NCBI RefSeq assembly: GCF_937906905.1
Contig: NZ_CALERY010000022.1
Location: 62,001-126,000, forward strand
DNA: 64,000 nucleotides
Reading direction: 5' to 3'
From: an uncultured Helicobacter sp.
GTDB lineage: Bacteria > Campylobacterota > Campylobacteria > Campylobacterales > Helicobacteraceae
The translations under genes and the position numbers were made by a program. Below the pieces are notes generated by a model. It was not told the origin of the DNA and did not search any database. It saw only the letters and a list, made by a program, of their open reading frames with translations. Positions 9,177 to 18,022 of the stretch are shown in pieces; position 1 is the first letter of the stretch; the number at the start of each line of letters is the position of its first letter.

Positions 9177-9260
9177 ACATTTGCTACTTGTGTAAAAGTC
9201 GGCAAGCCAACAACATATCGCCTAGTAAATAGGCGTAACCATAGTGGGATCATAGGACTA

Positions 9261-10406
9261 CTACTTCTTCTTTTTCTCTGGCTTTTTTTCACTAAACCAG
9301 CCCTTGATCTTTTCAAAGGCTTCTTGGAATATGTTTTCATACGGCTTGCTATGCACGCCAAAGCTCTCATCTAGCCTTTGGAGTAGCTCCTTTTGCTCGC
9401 TGCTTAGTGTTTTTGGATATGTGATAGACACTTGCGCGATTAAGCGTCCTTTAGCCTTTGTATTGACATCAGCCACACCCTCTCCATTGAAGACAAACTG
9501 CTCTTTATCTTTTGTATTTGGTGGGAGATTTAGCTCGATTGGCTCGCCACTAAGGGAGGGGATATGGATTTTCGCCCCAAGTAAAATCTGCGTGAAAAAC
9601 ACAGGCACTTCTATGTAAATATCATTCCCATTGCGGATAAAGTGCGCATCATCTTGCACATATAGCACAAGATACAAATCCCCCCTAGATCCACTTTTAC
9701 CCTGATTGCCCTTGCCGCTTATGCGTAGGCGCATTTCATTATCCACGCCCGCTGGGACAGAGATTTCCACCTCTTCGCTTGCAGTGGTAAAGCCATCGCC
9801 CTTGCAAGCTTGACAAGGCTTAGTGATGATACTGCCAGATCCGTGGCAGCGCGGGCAAGTCTGCCCAAATGCCATAAACCCCTGCTGGACAAAGACCTGC
9901 CCCTTGCCGCGGCAATCTGGGCAGGTCGCCGAGCTTTTATCTGCGCTTCCGCTACCATCGCACTCTTTACAAGGTGTTTTATAGATAATAGAGACAGATT
10001 TTTTACAGCCAAACACCGCCTCTTTGAAGCTAAGGTCAAGCCGCATTAAAAAATCAAGCTCATATTTCTCCTGCGATCTAGCTCCCTTCCTACCACCGCC
10101 AAAGCCAAATGCCTGCCCAAACAAATCTTCAAAAATCGAGCCAAAGCCAGAAAAATCTCCGCTAAAGCCCTTGCCCTGCCGCTCTAGCCCATCTTTGCCA
10201 TAGCGGTCATAGATTTGTCGCTTCTCATCATCGCTTAGGATTTCATACGCCTCGTTTATTTGCTTAAATCTCTCTTCCGCACTTTTGTCATCTGGGTTTC
10301 TATCTGGGTGGTATTTCAACGCTAGCTTGCGGTAAGCTTTTTTGATGATTTCCTTATCACTTGTGCGCTCAATCTCTAGAATCTCATAGTAATCAAACTC
10401 TTCCAT
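9261..10406 (-). CDS. dnaJ: Chaperone protein DnaJ
   Basis: A full-length Hsp40 of 381 residues. The J domain at the N-terminus has the HPD motif ([10 protein letters not shown]). A Gly/Phe-rich stretch ([15 protein letters not shown]) follows. Four CxxCxGxG zinc repeats are complete: [24 protein letters not shown] and CQACKGDG. It stimulates the DnaK ATPase and delivers unfolded clients. AGGAG precedes the ATG. Its C-terminus is lysine-rich (KKPEKKKK). The upstream outer-membrane protein gene ends 19 bases before, on the same strand. Confidence 0.97.
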   Translation of the reverse strand: MEEFDYYEILEIERTSDKEIIKKAYRKLALKYHPDRNPDDKSAEERFKQINEAYEILSDDEKRQIYDRYGKDGLERQGKGFSGDFSGFGSIFEDLFGQAFGFGGGRKGARSQEKYELDFLMRLDLSFKEAVFGCKKSVSIIYKTPCKECDGSGSADKSSATCPDCRGKGQVFVQQGFMAFGQTCPRCHGSGSIITKPCQACKGDGFTTASEEVEISVPAGVDNEMRLRISGKGNQGKSGSRGDLYLVLYVQDDAHFIRNGNDIYIEVPVFFTQILLGAKIHIPSLSGEPIELNLPPNTKDKEQFVFNGEGVADVNTKAKGRLIAQVSITYPKTLSSEQKELLQRLDESFGVHSKPYENIFQEAFEKIKGWFSEKKPEKKKK

Positions 10407-10425
10407 GCACTACTCCTAAAACTTA

Positions 10426-11532
10426 TTAAAATAACACCATTGCACTAGCCTGCGCACCATATGAGTAAAAACTATGCGTGTAGATTCCCTGCGCACCCAG
10501 ACTAAATGTGCAGGCTTTGCTCGCGCGGTAGGTTAATCCCATAGAGAGCGTAGCATAGCTGTGATACCTACTATCTGGCAGCGCGAAAATCGCCTGCCCC
10601 CTCGTATCAAGCGCAAGCAGGCGTGCCAAGCTATCAAATCCTATCACACCAATATCCTGGCGAAACGCCGGGACAATCGAGAAAAACACCCTCCTCCCCA
10701 TGAATTGCCGATACTGCACGCCAACCTCAAGACTGCTGCGCAACACATAAGTGCTCATGAAAGTTTTTTGCTCATTTGTAAGATCGTGCATAGGATAGAG
10801 GGCTTGGAGATTGAAGCGCGAATATGGCTCCAAGAAACTTGAGCCAAAGGCAAAAACATAGCCATACGAGAGCGCAACATTTGTCGCACTACTGAAAAGC
10901 CAGCTGCTAGATTCTGGGGTGTTTGCACCAGAGCCATGAGCAGCTTGGAAGCTCTGGGCGATAAAGCCAGCAACATGCTGTGCCTCAAAAAACACATCGC
11001 TATACATGCCAAGCGTCAGCGACTGCGCACTTATAAGCTTGGCTGATGATTGTAGCGCGGGATTTTGCGCAGAAGTGTTAGCACCTAGGATTCCGCTTTG
11101 CCCCAGCGCGCCCTGATACGCATAGCCCAAAAATGCGCCAAGCGGATAGCGATCGATAAGACCATCGTATTTCACCACACCGCCACCATAAAAAGAGCTA
11201 GTACCTGGCGCACCCGAGAAACTCGCCTCACCACCGGCACCTAGAATCTGGAGCGCATGATCTCTATCAAAGCGTGTATTATAGCGATATGAGATGCGCG
11301 AATTATGCGTGAGATTCCCCATATCTGTGCGGCTTTGATTTACTAGGAGTGGCGTTGCGGTGTTTGGCAAGAGGGTGTGCGGCGTAGAATCTAGCGGTGC
11401 AAGTGGGCTTGCAGAGGCAATAGCCAGATTTGCTCTATTAGATTCTATACTAGAATCCACACCATGCAGCATGCTCGCGCCAGCTGCTACCACCCACAGC
11501 ACGCGGTGCATTGATTTAGATATGTTTATCAT
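10426..11532 (-). CDS. Predicted outer-membrane beta-barrel protein (autotransporter-barrel-like)
   Basis: This 368-residue product starts with a signal-peptide-like segment (SMHRVLWVVAAGASMLHG) and a short Ser/Pro/Thr-rich linker. About 270 residues follow, of alternating polar and hydrophobic strands rich in Gly, Tyr and Ser. It ends in Phe (ASAMVLF), the usual barrel terminus. Pieces such as ISYRYNTRFDRDHALQILG and SSLEVGVQYRQFMG resemble the barrel of autotransporters, but there is no large passenger here. Function is unknown; a surface porin or adhesin-like protein is plausible. AAGAGAG lies before the ATG. No regulatory motif is clear upstream. Confidence 0.7.
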   Translation of the reverse strand: MINISKSMHRVLWVVAAGASMLHGVDSSIESNRANLAIASASPLAPLDSTPHTLLPNTATPLLVNQSRTDMGNLTHNSRISYRYNTRFDRDHALQILGAGGEASFSGAPGTSSFYGGGVVKYDGLIDRYPLGAFLGYAYQGALGQSGILGANTSAQNPALQSSAKLISAQSLTLGMYSDVFFEAQHVAGFIAQSFQAAHGSGANTPESSSWLFSSATNVALSYGYVFAFGSSFLEPYSRFNLQALYPMHDLTNEQKTFMSTYVLRSSLEVGVQYRQFMGRRVFFSIVPAFRQDIGVIGFDSLARLLALDTRGQAIFALPDSRYHSYATLSMGLTYRASKACTFSLGAQGIYTHSFYSYGAQASAMVLF

Positions 11533-11647
11533 TATTTACTCTCTTTAATCCATATTATTTACATGATTTGTTTGCAAAATCCCAAAGATTCTGCGCAGAT
11601 AAAGTCGCGATTATAAAAAATTTGTCTTATAAAAGGGCTTAATTTGC

Positions 11648-11653
11648 TAAAAT
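11648..11653 (+). promoter_or_regulatory. Candidate -10 box for transaldolase
   Basis: TAAAAT preceded by TGC, 30 bases before the ATG at 11684, fits an extended -10 element; a TTATAAAA stretch lies a little further upstream. Confidence 0.4.
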
Positions 11654-11683
11654 TTTCGGGCATTTTGACTAGTGAGGACAATC

Positions 11684-12664
11684 ATGAAACCCAGTGTAAA
11701 AGACTTTAGCCTATGGTGTGATTTTATCGAGCGCGGATTTTTGGAGCAGGAGTTTTTGCAGCACATTAACGAAGCGCATTTCATGGGCGCGACGAGCAAT
11801 CCTAGTATTTTTGCCAATGCGATTTTGCATTCTAATGCCTACCAAGAGCAGCTAAAAAACTTACGCACCCAGCCCAATCTCTCTCCAAAAGCAATCTATG
11901 AAGCACTTGCTATCGAGGATATCAAACTCGCTGCAAATGCGCTCTCTAGGCTTTATGCAGCTGATAAAGACTATGGCTATATCAGTATCGAGATTGATCC
12001 GATGCTAAGTGAAGACACACAAAAAAGTATCGATGAAGGCAAACGACTCTATGAGAGCATAGGCTATGAAAATGTGATGATCAAAGTCCCTGCCACAGAG
12101 GCGGGCTATGAGGTCATGGGCGCGCTATTTAGAGAGGGGATCAATGTCAATGCGACTTTGATTTTTACAGAAAAGCAAGCCGCACAATGTGCCAAGATTT
12201 TGGATAAAAACGCCAAAACAAATGCACGCGCAGTCATTAGCATATTTGTCTCGCGCTTTGACTCTGCTATCCCTACTCCTGCGGATAATCTCCCAAAGCT
12301 CGGTGTGCTTAATGCAATGCTTTGCTACAAGGCGATTGAAGAGGTGGGCAACCCTAGAATCCGCCCACTCTTTGCCTCCACGGGCGCGAAGCTTAAGGGG
12401 CTAAATCCCGACTACTACATCACCAATCTCATCGCTCCACACAGCGTCAATACCGCGCCACTTGCGACGATTGAGGCGTTTCTCTCTGCGCCACAAGAGC
12501 GCGCTATACCTTGGCTTGAGAAAAAGGAAATCCTAAAGCAAATTAGCCAAATCGATATGGGCAAATCAAGCCTAGAATCTATCCAGCAAACACTTTTTGA
12601 CAATGGGATAAAAGCTTTCAAAGAATCATTTAGCCAAATGCTCGCAAAGCTTGGAAGTCTATAG
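11684..12664 (+). CDS. tal: Transaldolase
   Basis: A 326-residue transaldolase of the longer type found in epsilonproteobacteria. MGATSNPSIFANAI near the N-terminus and YENVMIKVPATEAG are the family signatures; the Lys in MIKVPAT is the Schiff-base residue. It transfers a dihydroxyacetone unit in the non-oxidative pentose phosphate pathway. I choose the ATG at 11684, with GAGGA 7 bases upstream; a GTG at 11672 would sit before that site. It appears monocistronic. Confidence 0.93.
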   Translation: MKPSVKDFSLWCDFIERGFLEQEFLQHINEAHFMGATSNPSIFANAILHSNAYQEQLKNLRTQPNLSPKAIYEALAIEDIKLAANALSRLYAADKDYGYISIEIDPMLSEDTQKSIDEGKRLYESIGYENVMIKVPATEAGYEVMGALFREGINVNATLIFTEKQAAQCAKILDKNAKTNARAVISIFVSRFDSAIPTPADNLPKLGVLNAMLCYKAIEEVGNPRIRPLFASTGAKLKGLNPDYYITNLIAPHSVNTAPLATIEAFLSAPQERAIPWLEKKEILKQISQIDMGKSSLESIQQTLFDNGIKAFKESFSQMLAKLGSL

Positions 12665-12778
12665 GCTTTGCACTGCTTATATTACACACTGCTTGCAACA
12701 CCAAACCCGCTATCCACCCGCACGCAGTCCAATAGCCCCGCACGCACAATATCCACAAATCCAAGCAATCCAAATAAG

Positions 12779-13003
12779 CTAGAGCGGTCTAGATTCTAGC
12801 TCGAGTAGCTCTGCATAGTGGCGCTTGCTACATTCTAGCAATTCATCAAACTTAAATCCCAGCATGACGATACGATAGAGATCTGGCTTGTGCTTTTTCC
12901 AGTTATAGAGCGTTTTGGTATCAATCCTCAAAATCCCAGCCATATCGCGTTGCGAAAGACGCTTGGGGCTAGTTTGCTTGGGTGTTTGCGCATGACTTGA
13001 CAT
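12779..13003 (-). CDS. Small helix-turn-helix DNA-binding protein
   Basis: A 74-residue protein if started at the ATG at 13003 (AAGG 10 bases upstream), or 94 residues from 13063. The core RLSQRDMAGILRIDTKTLYN, followed by WKKHKPDLYRIV, reads as a helix-turn-helix in which a short turn separates two helices, the pattern of XRE- or MerR-like small regulators. It is divergent from the sugar cassette at 13177. The shared intergenic DNA has repeated TTACT/AGTAA half-sites, so it may regulate itself and that cassette. This is inference; no target is proven. Confidence 0.6.
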   Translation of the reverse strand: MSSHAQTPKQTSPKRLSQRDMAGILRIDTKTLYNWKKHKPDLYRIVMLGFKFDELLECSKRHYAELLELESRPL

Positions 13004-13062
13004 TGTGGAGAGCCTTGTGGTTTTTGGCATAAGCATATATGGAGTTAGCATAAAAATAAACA

Positions 13063-13108
13063 AAGTAATATTTACCTATTTTTATAAATTTACTAGTAAT
13101 AATTACTT
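13063..13108. promoter_or_regulatory. AT-rich divergent promoter with repeated TTACT/AGTAA half-sites
   Basis: The palindrome TTACTAGTAA at 13090-13099 is flanked by AGTAAT at 13064-13069 and ATTACTT at 13102-13108. The stretch is unusually AT-rich compared with its surroundings. Its place between the small HTH gene and the rfbF-like gene suggests an operator. Confidence 0.45.
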
Positions 13109-13176
13109 ATATATCAAGATAAACTAAGTTACATGCTGCTAGAATCCCACGATTCTACACAAGGAGCGCTCGCAAT

Positions 13177-14019
13177 ATGAAAGTGCTGATTCTAGCGGGT
13201 GGGCTGGGGACAAGGCTTGCTGAAGAAACAGATCGCAAACCAAAACCCATGGTCGAGATAGGTGGCTACCCCATATTGTGGCACATCATGAAGCTATATG
13301 GATTCTATGGACTGCGTGATTTTGTTATTCTCACAGGCTACAAATCCCATGTGATCAAAGAGTATTTCATCAACTACTATATGCGATATAGCAATATCTC
13401 AGTGGATTTAGCAACAAACTCCCTCCAAATCCACAACAACAAATGTGAGCCATGGAAAGTTACCATGCTCTACACCGGGCAGGAAAATATGACAGGCAGC
13501 AGAATCTATCAAGCAAAAGACTACATCGGTGATGAGAGCTTTTGTCTCACCTATGGCGATGGTGTGAGTGATGTCAATATTACCAAACTCATCGCCTACC
13601 ACAATACCCACAAAGGCGCAGTAACCATGACCTCAATTTTGCCCGAGGGGCGATTTGGCGCACTAGAGTTTGCACAGGCAAGCACTAGTCAAGATTCTGG
13701 CAAGATAGTGCGCTTTAACGAAAAGCCAAAAGGCGATATGCTAAAGCATGCCAATAACCACATAAGCGAGAGTGGCTGGGTGAATGGTGGCTTTTTCGTC
13801 TGTGATCGGCAGATTTTTGACTATCTCGCCCCAGATCCTGCATGCGTCTTTGAGCAAGAGCCTTTGCACAATCTCGCAGAATCTGGAAATTTATATGCCT
13901 ATAAACATAGAGGATTTTGGCAGTGCATGGATACACTCCATGACAAACAAAAGCTCACGCAAATGTGGGCAAGCGGGCAAGCACCATGGGCGCTGTGGCA
14001 AAAACCCAAGAATCCATAG
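13177..14019 (+). CDS. rfbF: Glucose-1-phosphate cytidylyltransferase (RfbF-like nucleotidyltransferase)
   Basis: The 280-residue product starts KVLILAGGLGTRLAEETDRK and continues KPKPMVEIGGYPILWHIMK, the nucleotide-binding signature of RfbF, and has YGDGVSDVNI for the metal site. RfbF makes CDP-glucose from CTP and glucose-1-phosphate, the entry to CDP-dideoxyhexoses or other CDP-sugars. AAGGAG lies upstream of the ATG. The usual partner, CDP-glucose 4,6-dehydratase (rfbG), is not in the window. Instead a radical SAM protein and a GT8 transferase follow on the same strand. The C-terminal 20 residues are slightly longer than usual. Confidence 0.88.
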   Translation: MKVLILAGGLGTRLAEETDRKPKPMVEIGGYPILWHIMKLYGFYGLRDFVILTGYKSHVIKEYFINYYMRYSNISVDLATNSLQIHNNKCEPWKVTMLYTGQENMTGSRIYQAKDYIGDESFCLTYGDGVSDVNITKLIAYHNTHKGAVTMTSILPEGRFGALEFAQASTSQDSGKIVRFNEKPKGDMLKHANNHISESGWVNGGFFVCDRQIFDYLAPDPACVFEQEPLHNLAESGNLYAYKHRGFWQCMDTLHDKQKLTQMWASGQAPWALWQKPKNP

Positions 14020-14068
14020 TCAGCAATCAGCCCACACACAATTTCTAATTTGATATGAAAGGATACCT

Positions 14069-15085
14069 ATGCAGCTTCAACGCAATCCAAGCGAACTCAC
14101 AGGGATTCTAGGGGCTGAGAAAATCAACCTCCTAGAATCCATAAACGACCAGACAAAATGGCGTGCCTACCGCGATACCTATGCCAAAGCCCAGAATCTA
14201 AGCATCATCACACCCTACCCCACACAGATAGATTTTGAGCTAAACGCCACCTGTAATCTCGCCTGCCCGATGTGCCCACTCTCCACAGAAAGCAATGCTC
14301 AAAAAACTCACATCAATTTTCCCTATGAGCTCTTTTGTAAAATCATCGATGATGGCGTGCCGCGCGGACTACGAGCCATCAAGCTAAACTATCTCAATGA
14401 GCCACTTTTGCGCAAAGATCTAGAGCAGTTTATCGCTTATGCCAAGCGCGCTGGAGTGCTAGATGTGTATTTCTCTAGCAATGGGCTTTTGCTAAACCCA
14501 AACCGCATTCAATCACTCATGGATTCTGGACTTGATAGGATTCAAATCTCCATAGACGCACATTCTAAAGAAGTATATGACATTATCCGTCCCGGAGGCG
14601 ATTACAATCGAGTTATACAAAATGTCCTAGCACTGCTTGCGACAAGGAAACAGCGAGGGAGTATCACACCGCTGGTGCGGGTGAATTTCGTGCGCACCGA
14701 GCGCAACGAGCATGAGCTTGAAAGCTTTATTGGATTCTGGCGAGACAAAGCAGATATGATTGGCGTGCAAGAAATGGTGCTACCAACCAAAAGTCAAGAA
14801 TCTATCCGCTCCAAGACCACTGAAAAAAAGGCGAGCTTTGGCTGCTCATTCCCCTACAAACAGCTTGTCATCACAGCAGAGGGCGAAGTGCTCCCTTGCT
14901 GCACATTCTGGGGAGAGAAAATGCCTCTAGGCAATATCATCACACATTACCAGCGCCATGGAAGCGTGGATTTGGGGAGATTCTGGCTTGGCAAGCAGAT
15001 GAGAGAGCTGCGCGAAATCCACAAAAATGGCGAATTTAGCAAAAGTGCGATTTGCGCCAAATGTATAAGTGGCGCGCTAGGCTAG
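14069..15085 (+). CDS. Radical SAM/SPASM-domain protein
   Basis: A 338-residue radical SAM enzyme. CNLACPMC at residues 62-69 is the CxxxCxxC ligand set for the SAM-binding [4Fe-4S] cluster. The C-terminal part has Cys277-Cys278 (VLPCCTFWG) and Cys329/Cys332 (CAKC), typical of a SPASM domain with an auxiliary cluster. The chemistry and substrate are unknown. Between a nucleotide-sugar enzyme and a GT8 transferase, a role in surface-sugar modification is possible. GAAAGGA precedes the ATG. Translation is probably coupled with its neighbours, with gaps of about 50 bases on each side. Confidence 0.88.
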   Translation: MQLQRNPSELTGILGAEKINLLESINDQTKWRAYRDTYAKAQNLSIITPYPTQIDFELNATCNLACPMCPLSTESNAQKTHINFPYELFCKIIDDGVPRGLRAIKLNYLNEPLLRKDLEQFIAYAKRAGVLDVYFSSNGLLLNPNRIQSLMDSGLDRIQISIDAHSKEVYDIIRPGGDYNRVIQNVLALLATRKQRGSITPLVRVNFVRTERNEHELESFIGFWRDKADMIGVQEMVLPTKSQESIRSKTTEKKASFGCSFPYKQLVITAEGEVLPCCTFWGEKMPLGNIITHYQRHGSVDLGRFWLGKQMRELREIHKNGEFSKSAICAKCISGALG

Positions 15086-15131
15086 CTCTAAGCCACTTAT
15101 CGCCAATCCCCATAATCCCCAAAGGAAGCAC

Positions 15132-16214
15132 ATGTATCATGTATTTTTCAACACTTCCACCCCCTATATCAAATATCTCGCCGTGCTGCTACATAGTATC
15201 ATCGCCCATACCCGACCAAGCACCCCAGCCATAAAAGAATCTCAAGCACCCTATATCTTCCATGTGCTGCTAGATTCTGGGGCGTTTGATGAGAGCAGCC
15301 AAGGAGAGCTAGAATCATTGCATTCACTTATCCACATACTCAATCAATCTTATCCCTGCGAGCTTAGAACTCATGACTGCGCACAGCTTCTAACTCAAAT
15401 CCAGCCAGAGCCAAATATCAATCGTGTGATTTATAGCAGGTTGTTTGTGGCGAATTTTGTAGATGAAAGTGTGGAGAAATGTCTCTACCTGGATACAGAC
15501 ATGCTCGCCCTTGATGATGTGCGCGAAATTTTTGCTATGGAGATTGGAGAGAAAGTGCTTGGCGTCGTGCGCGATGCCGTAGCCTACCAAGCCCCACTAG
15601 AATCCAAAACAGGCGGCAAGCCCTTTAGATTCTCGCACAATCGAGTGTATTTCAACTCTGGTATGCTGCTTATCAATCTCAATGCGTGGCGCACAGAAGC
15701 CATAGAGCAAAAAGCAGTGCGATTTCTACAAAGCTACCACGCGCTCTACTTTGACCAAGACGCGCTTAATGCAGTAATCGGGGATCAAGTCGAGCTGCTA
15801 GATCTAGCGTGGAATTTTCAATTTTATTTTTATGCTCAATATGAAGCACACAAGATATTTCGTAACCCTCCAAACCCCTACCAGGCAAGCTTCATAAACC
15901 GCAAAATTATCCACTATGTTTGCAACCCTAAGCCATGGGAGAGCCCATATCTCTCGCTAGATTCTATGCATTTGCCTGTTTTTGCGTATGATAGAGATGT
16001 GTGGTGGGATTTAGCCATGCGCACAGAGCCTTTTGCCAAAGAGCTTATCGCCATAGAGCAGAGCTTCACACATCAAGCTCTAGAATCCTACTCGCGCGCG
16101 CTAGGCGCAGATTTGCAAAACATTTATAAGCGAATCGATAATATCGCTAGCTTCATAAAAAACCCCATAGGCTTTGTATATCGCAAGTTTATGAAAAAGA
16201 TCGCCAGAATCTAG
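15132..16214 (+). CDS. Family 8 glycosyltransferase
   Basis: The 360-residue product has YSRLFVANFV near residue 101 and LYLDTDMLALDDV, where DTD at residues 121-123 is the DxD metal/nucleotide-sugar site of GT8. FNSGMLLINLNAWR and DQDALNAV follow as in LgtC-type enzymes. GT8 members usually transfer glucose or galactose from UDP-sugars with retention of configuration. It is likely an LPS or capsule glycosyltransferase acting on the cytoplasmic side of the inner membrane. The acceptor cannot be inferred. AAAGGAAG lies before the ATG. The C-terminal basic/aromatic tail may aid membrane contact. Confidence 0.9.
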   Translation: MYHVFFNTSTPYIKYLAVLLHSIIAHTRPSTPAIKESQAPYIFHVLLDSGAFDESSQGELESLHSLIHILNQSYPCELRTHDCAQLLTQIQPEPNINRVIYSRLFVANFVDESVEKCLYLDTDMLALDDVREIFAMEIGEKVLGVVRDAVAYQAPLESKTGGKPFRFSHNRVYFNSGMLLINLNAWRTEAIEQKAVRFLQSYHALYFDQDALNAVIGDQVELLDLAWNFQFYFYAQYEAHKIFRNPPNPYQASFINRKIIHYVCNPKPWESPYLSLDSMHLPVFAYDRDVWWDLAMRTEPFAKELIAIEQSFTHQALESYSRALGADLQNIYKRIDNIASFIKNPIGFVYRKFMKKIARI

Positions 16215-16241
16215 CCACCCTCACAACCAGATTCTAGCATA

Positions 16242-16258
16242 TTGGAATGCCGCTTGCT
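16242..16258 (+). promoter_or_regulatory. Sigma-54 (RpoN)-type promoter for the flagellar rod gene
   Basis: TTGG and TTGCT place GG at 16244-16245 and GC at 16256-16257, exactly ten bases apart as in the -24/-12 class. The site lies about 45 bases before the flagellar rod gene start. Intermediate flagellar genes are RpoN-dependent in Helicobacter and Campylobacter, so the context fits. Confidence 0.6.
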
Positions 16259-16302
16259 TACCCTAGCTAAAGGCTGCAAAGCTCGCAATACAAGGACGGA
16301 CT

Positions 16303-17136
16303 ATGATAAATGGCTACTACGCCGCCACAGGTGGCATGATCACGCAGTTTAATCGTCTCGATGTCATCTCAAACAACCTTGCCAATCTCAACACCAATGG
16401 CTTCAAGCGTGATGATGTAGTCATCGGGGATTTTTTACGACTCTATAAGCAGACACAAGACACCCTACCGATAAAAGACCACACCCGCGCCGCTGCCCAA
16501 TACCAAAACCGCAATCTAAACCGCGTCCCAATCATCAGTGAAGAATACACAGACTTCACCACGGGTGCGCTTGCCCAGACAGATAGCCCGCTTGACTTCG
16601 CCCTACAAAAGCCCAATGCCTACTTCGCTATACAAACCCCTGATGGCGTGCGATATACACGCGATGGAAGCTTCACAATCGACAACGAAGGCTTCCTAAG
16701 CACCAAGCAAGGCTTCCGCGTGCTCTCGCGCGCAGGGATTGATGGCGAGGGCGGGATCATCGTGGGTGCTGGCATGCAAATCGAAGCAGACAAAAATGGC
16801 AATCTCTACTTCCGTTCAAACGCTAACGAGGAGCTCAATGCTCCAGCAGATGGCGGTGCGCTGGCGATTGTAAGCTTTGATAATCCAAAATACCTACAAA
16901 AAGTCGGCAACAATCTCTACAAATACCCAGATGAGCGCATAGAAGATCGGCTGATTCTCGTTAATGACGGCTCGCTTGCACAAGGATTTGTAGAAAAAAG
17001 CAATATCAATGCAGTCCAAGAGATGACTGCGCTTATCGAGACCAATCGCTTGGTGGATATGTATTCTAAGGCGATGCGCACCTTTGTCGATGACTTCGCG
17101 CCTGAAGCTATTGGTAAGCTTGCTGTGAGAGCATAG
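16303..17136 (+). CDS. Flagellar basal-body rod protein, FlgF/FlgG family
   Basis: A 277-residue rod protein. NRLDVISNNLANLNTNGFKR near the N-terminus is the Flg_bb_rod motif. ALIETNRLVDMYSKAMRTFV at the C-terminus is the matching helical end that packs with it. The central part (DGVRYTRDGSFTIDNEGFL) is typical of FlgF/FlgG/FlgE. It builds part of the flagellar rod between basal body and hook and is secreted by the type III apparatus. FlgF and FlgG are hard to separate by eye; the shape is close to the second FlgG-like protein of H. pylori. AAGGACGG precedes the ATG, and a sigma-54-type promoter lies upstream. Confidence 0.88.
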   Translation: MINGYYAATGGMITQFNRLDVISNNLANLNTNGFKRDDVVIGDFLRLYKQTQDTLPIKDHTRAAAQYQNRNLNRVPIISEEYTDFTTGALAQTDSPLDFALQKPNAYFAIQTPDGVRYTRDGSFTIDNEGFLSTKQGFRVLSRAGIDGEGGIIVGAGMQIEADKNGNLYFRSNANEELNAPADGGALAIVSFDNPKYLQKVGNNLYKYPDERIEDRLILVNDGSLAQGFVEKSNINAVQEMTALIETNRLVDMYSKAMRTFVDDFAPEAIGKLAVRA

Positions 17137-17180
17137 GCGATAAAGCGTAAAAATGTGTAGCAGTCTGTAAGAGGTAGGCT

Positions 17181-17840
17181 ATGAGCATACAAAACAAAGC
17201 ACTAGAGAGATTCCCGCATGTGTGCAGGGCATTTGGGGCGTATGAGACAAACTGCTATATCGTGCAAACTCCGCAAGGGGAGTTTATCATCGATCCGGGC
17301 TTTGATAGCGCGCAGTGGGTGCTAGAATCCACTTCTAATCCTTTGGCGATTTTGCTCACACACGGGCATTTTGACCATATCTTTGATGTAGCGAAAATCA
17401 AAGCCGCTCGCCCAGATATTCCGCTGTATTGCCCTAGGGCAGATAGCTTTATGCTAGAGAGCGATTGCTTTGACACGGGGCTTACCCCCTATCAATTTGG
17501 CGCAAATGATGTGCTTGTGAGCTGTGAGAAGGGCAGAAGTGATTTTACTCTGGCTGGGGTGGAGATTAGCTACCTACACTTCCCCGGGCATACGCCGGGC
17601 TGCAGCGTGATAGTCATCGGCGATAGCATATATAGCGGGGACTTCATCTTTAAGCGCAGTATTGGGCGATATGACTTCCCCTACTCTAGCGCGGCGGATA
17701 TGCGAGAATCCCTTGTGCGATTTAGCGCGTTAGAGCTTGGTGGGCGCGGAGATTCTACTGAAATTTTCCCAGGGCATGGGGATAGCACACTACTAGGCTA
17801 TGAGCAGGAGAATGTCAAACTCTGGATCGCGAGAATCTAA
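17181..17840 (+). CDS. MBL-fold metallo-hydrolase
   Basis: The 219-residue protein carries LLTHGHFDHIFD (HxHxDH zinc motif), LHFPGHTPGCSV and FPGHGDS, the four expected metal-binding blocks of a glyoxalase II-like metallo-beta-lactamase fold. These enzymes hydrolyse thioesters or similar substrates; the particular substrate cannot be named. The length fits the family. It follows the flagellar gene with 44 bases between them and may share its transcript. Nothing unusual in composition. Confidence 0.88.
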   Translation: MSIQNKALERFPHVCRAFGAYETNCYIVQTPQGEFIIDPGFDSAQWVLESTSNPLAILLTHGHFDHIFDVAKIKAARPDIPLYCPRADSFMLESDCFDTGLTPYQFGANDVLVSCEKGRSDFTLAGVEISYLHFPGHTPGCSVIVIGDSIYSGDFIFKRSIGRYDFPYSSAADMRESLVRFSALELGGRGDSTEIFPGHGDSTLLGYEQENVKLWIARI

Positions 17841-17904
17841 ACATATCTTGCATTTTTTGCGTCTTTTTTTCTTGTTTTGGCACTTTTGAGGACAGGCTTT
17901 GCGA

Positions 17905-17941
17905 GGCTAGATTCTAGGGCGGATTCTGCCAGAATCTAGCC
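17905..17941. repeat. Perfect 11-bp inverted repeat made of the CTAGATTCT word
   Basis: GGCTAGATTCT at 17905-17915 and AGAATCTAGCC at 17931-17941 form a perfect stem around a 15-base loop. It lies in the noncoding gap between the MBL hydrolase and the antiporter. It could fold in RNA as a terminator-like hairpin, but no T-run follows. Both arms are copies of the word that is abundant across the window. The rest of 17841-18022 is AT-rich with no gene seen. Confidence 0.6.
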
Positions 17942-18022
17942 ATGTGAAAAGTAGAATCTAAGCAAAATCGCGCTATCGTTGCACCTCGTGATTATATTTA
18001 GCTTCATTATTTGGTTTGCCCT

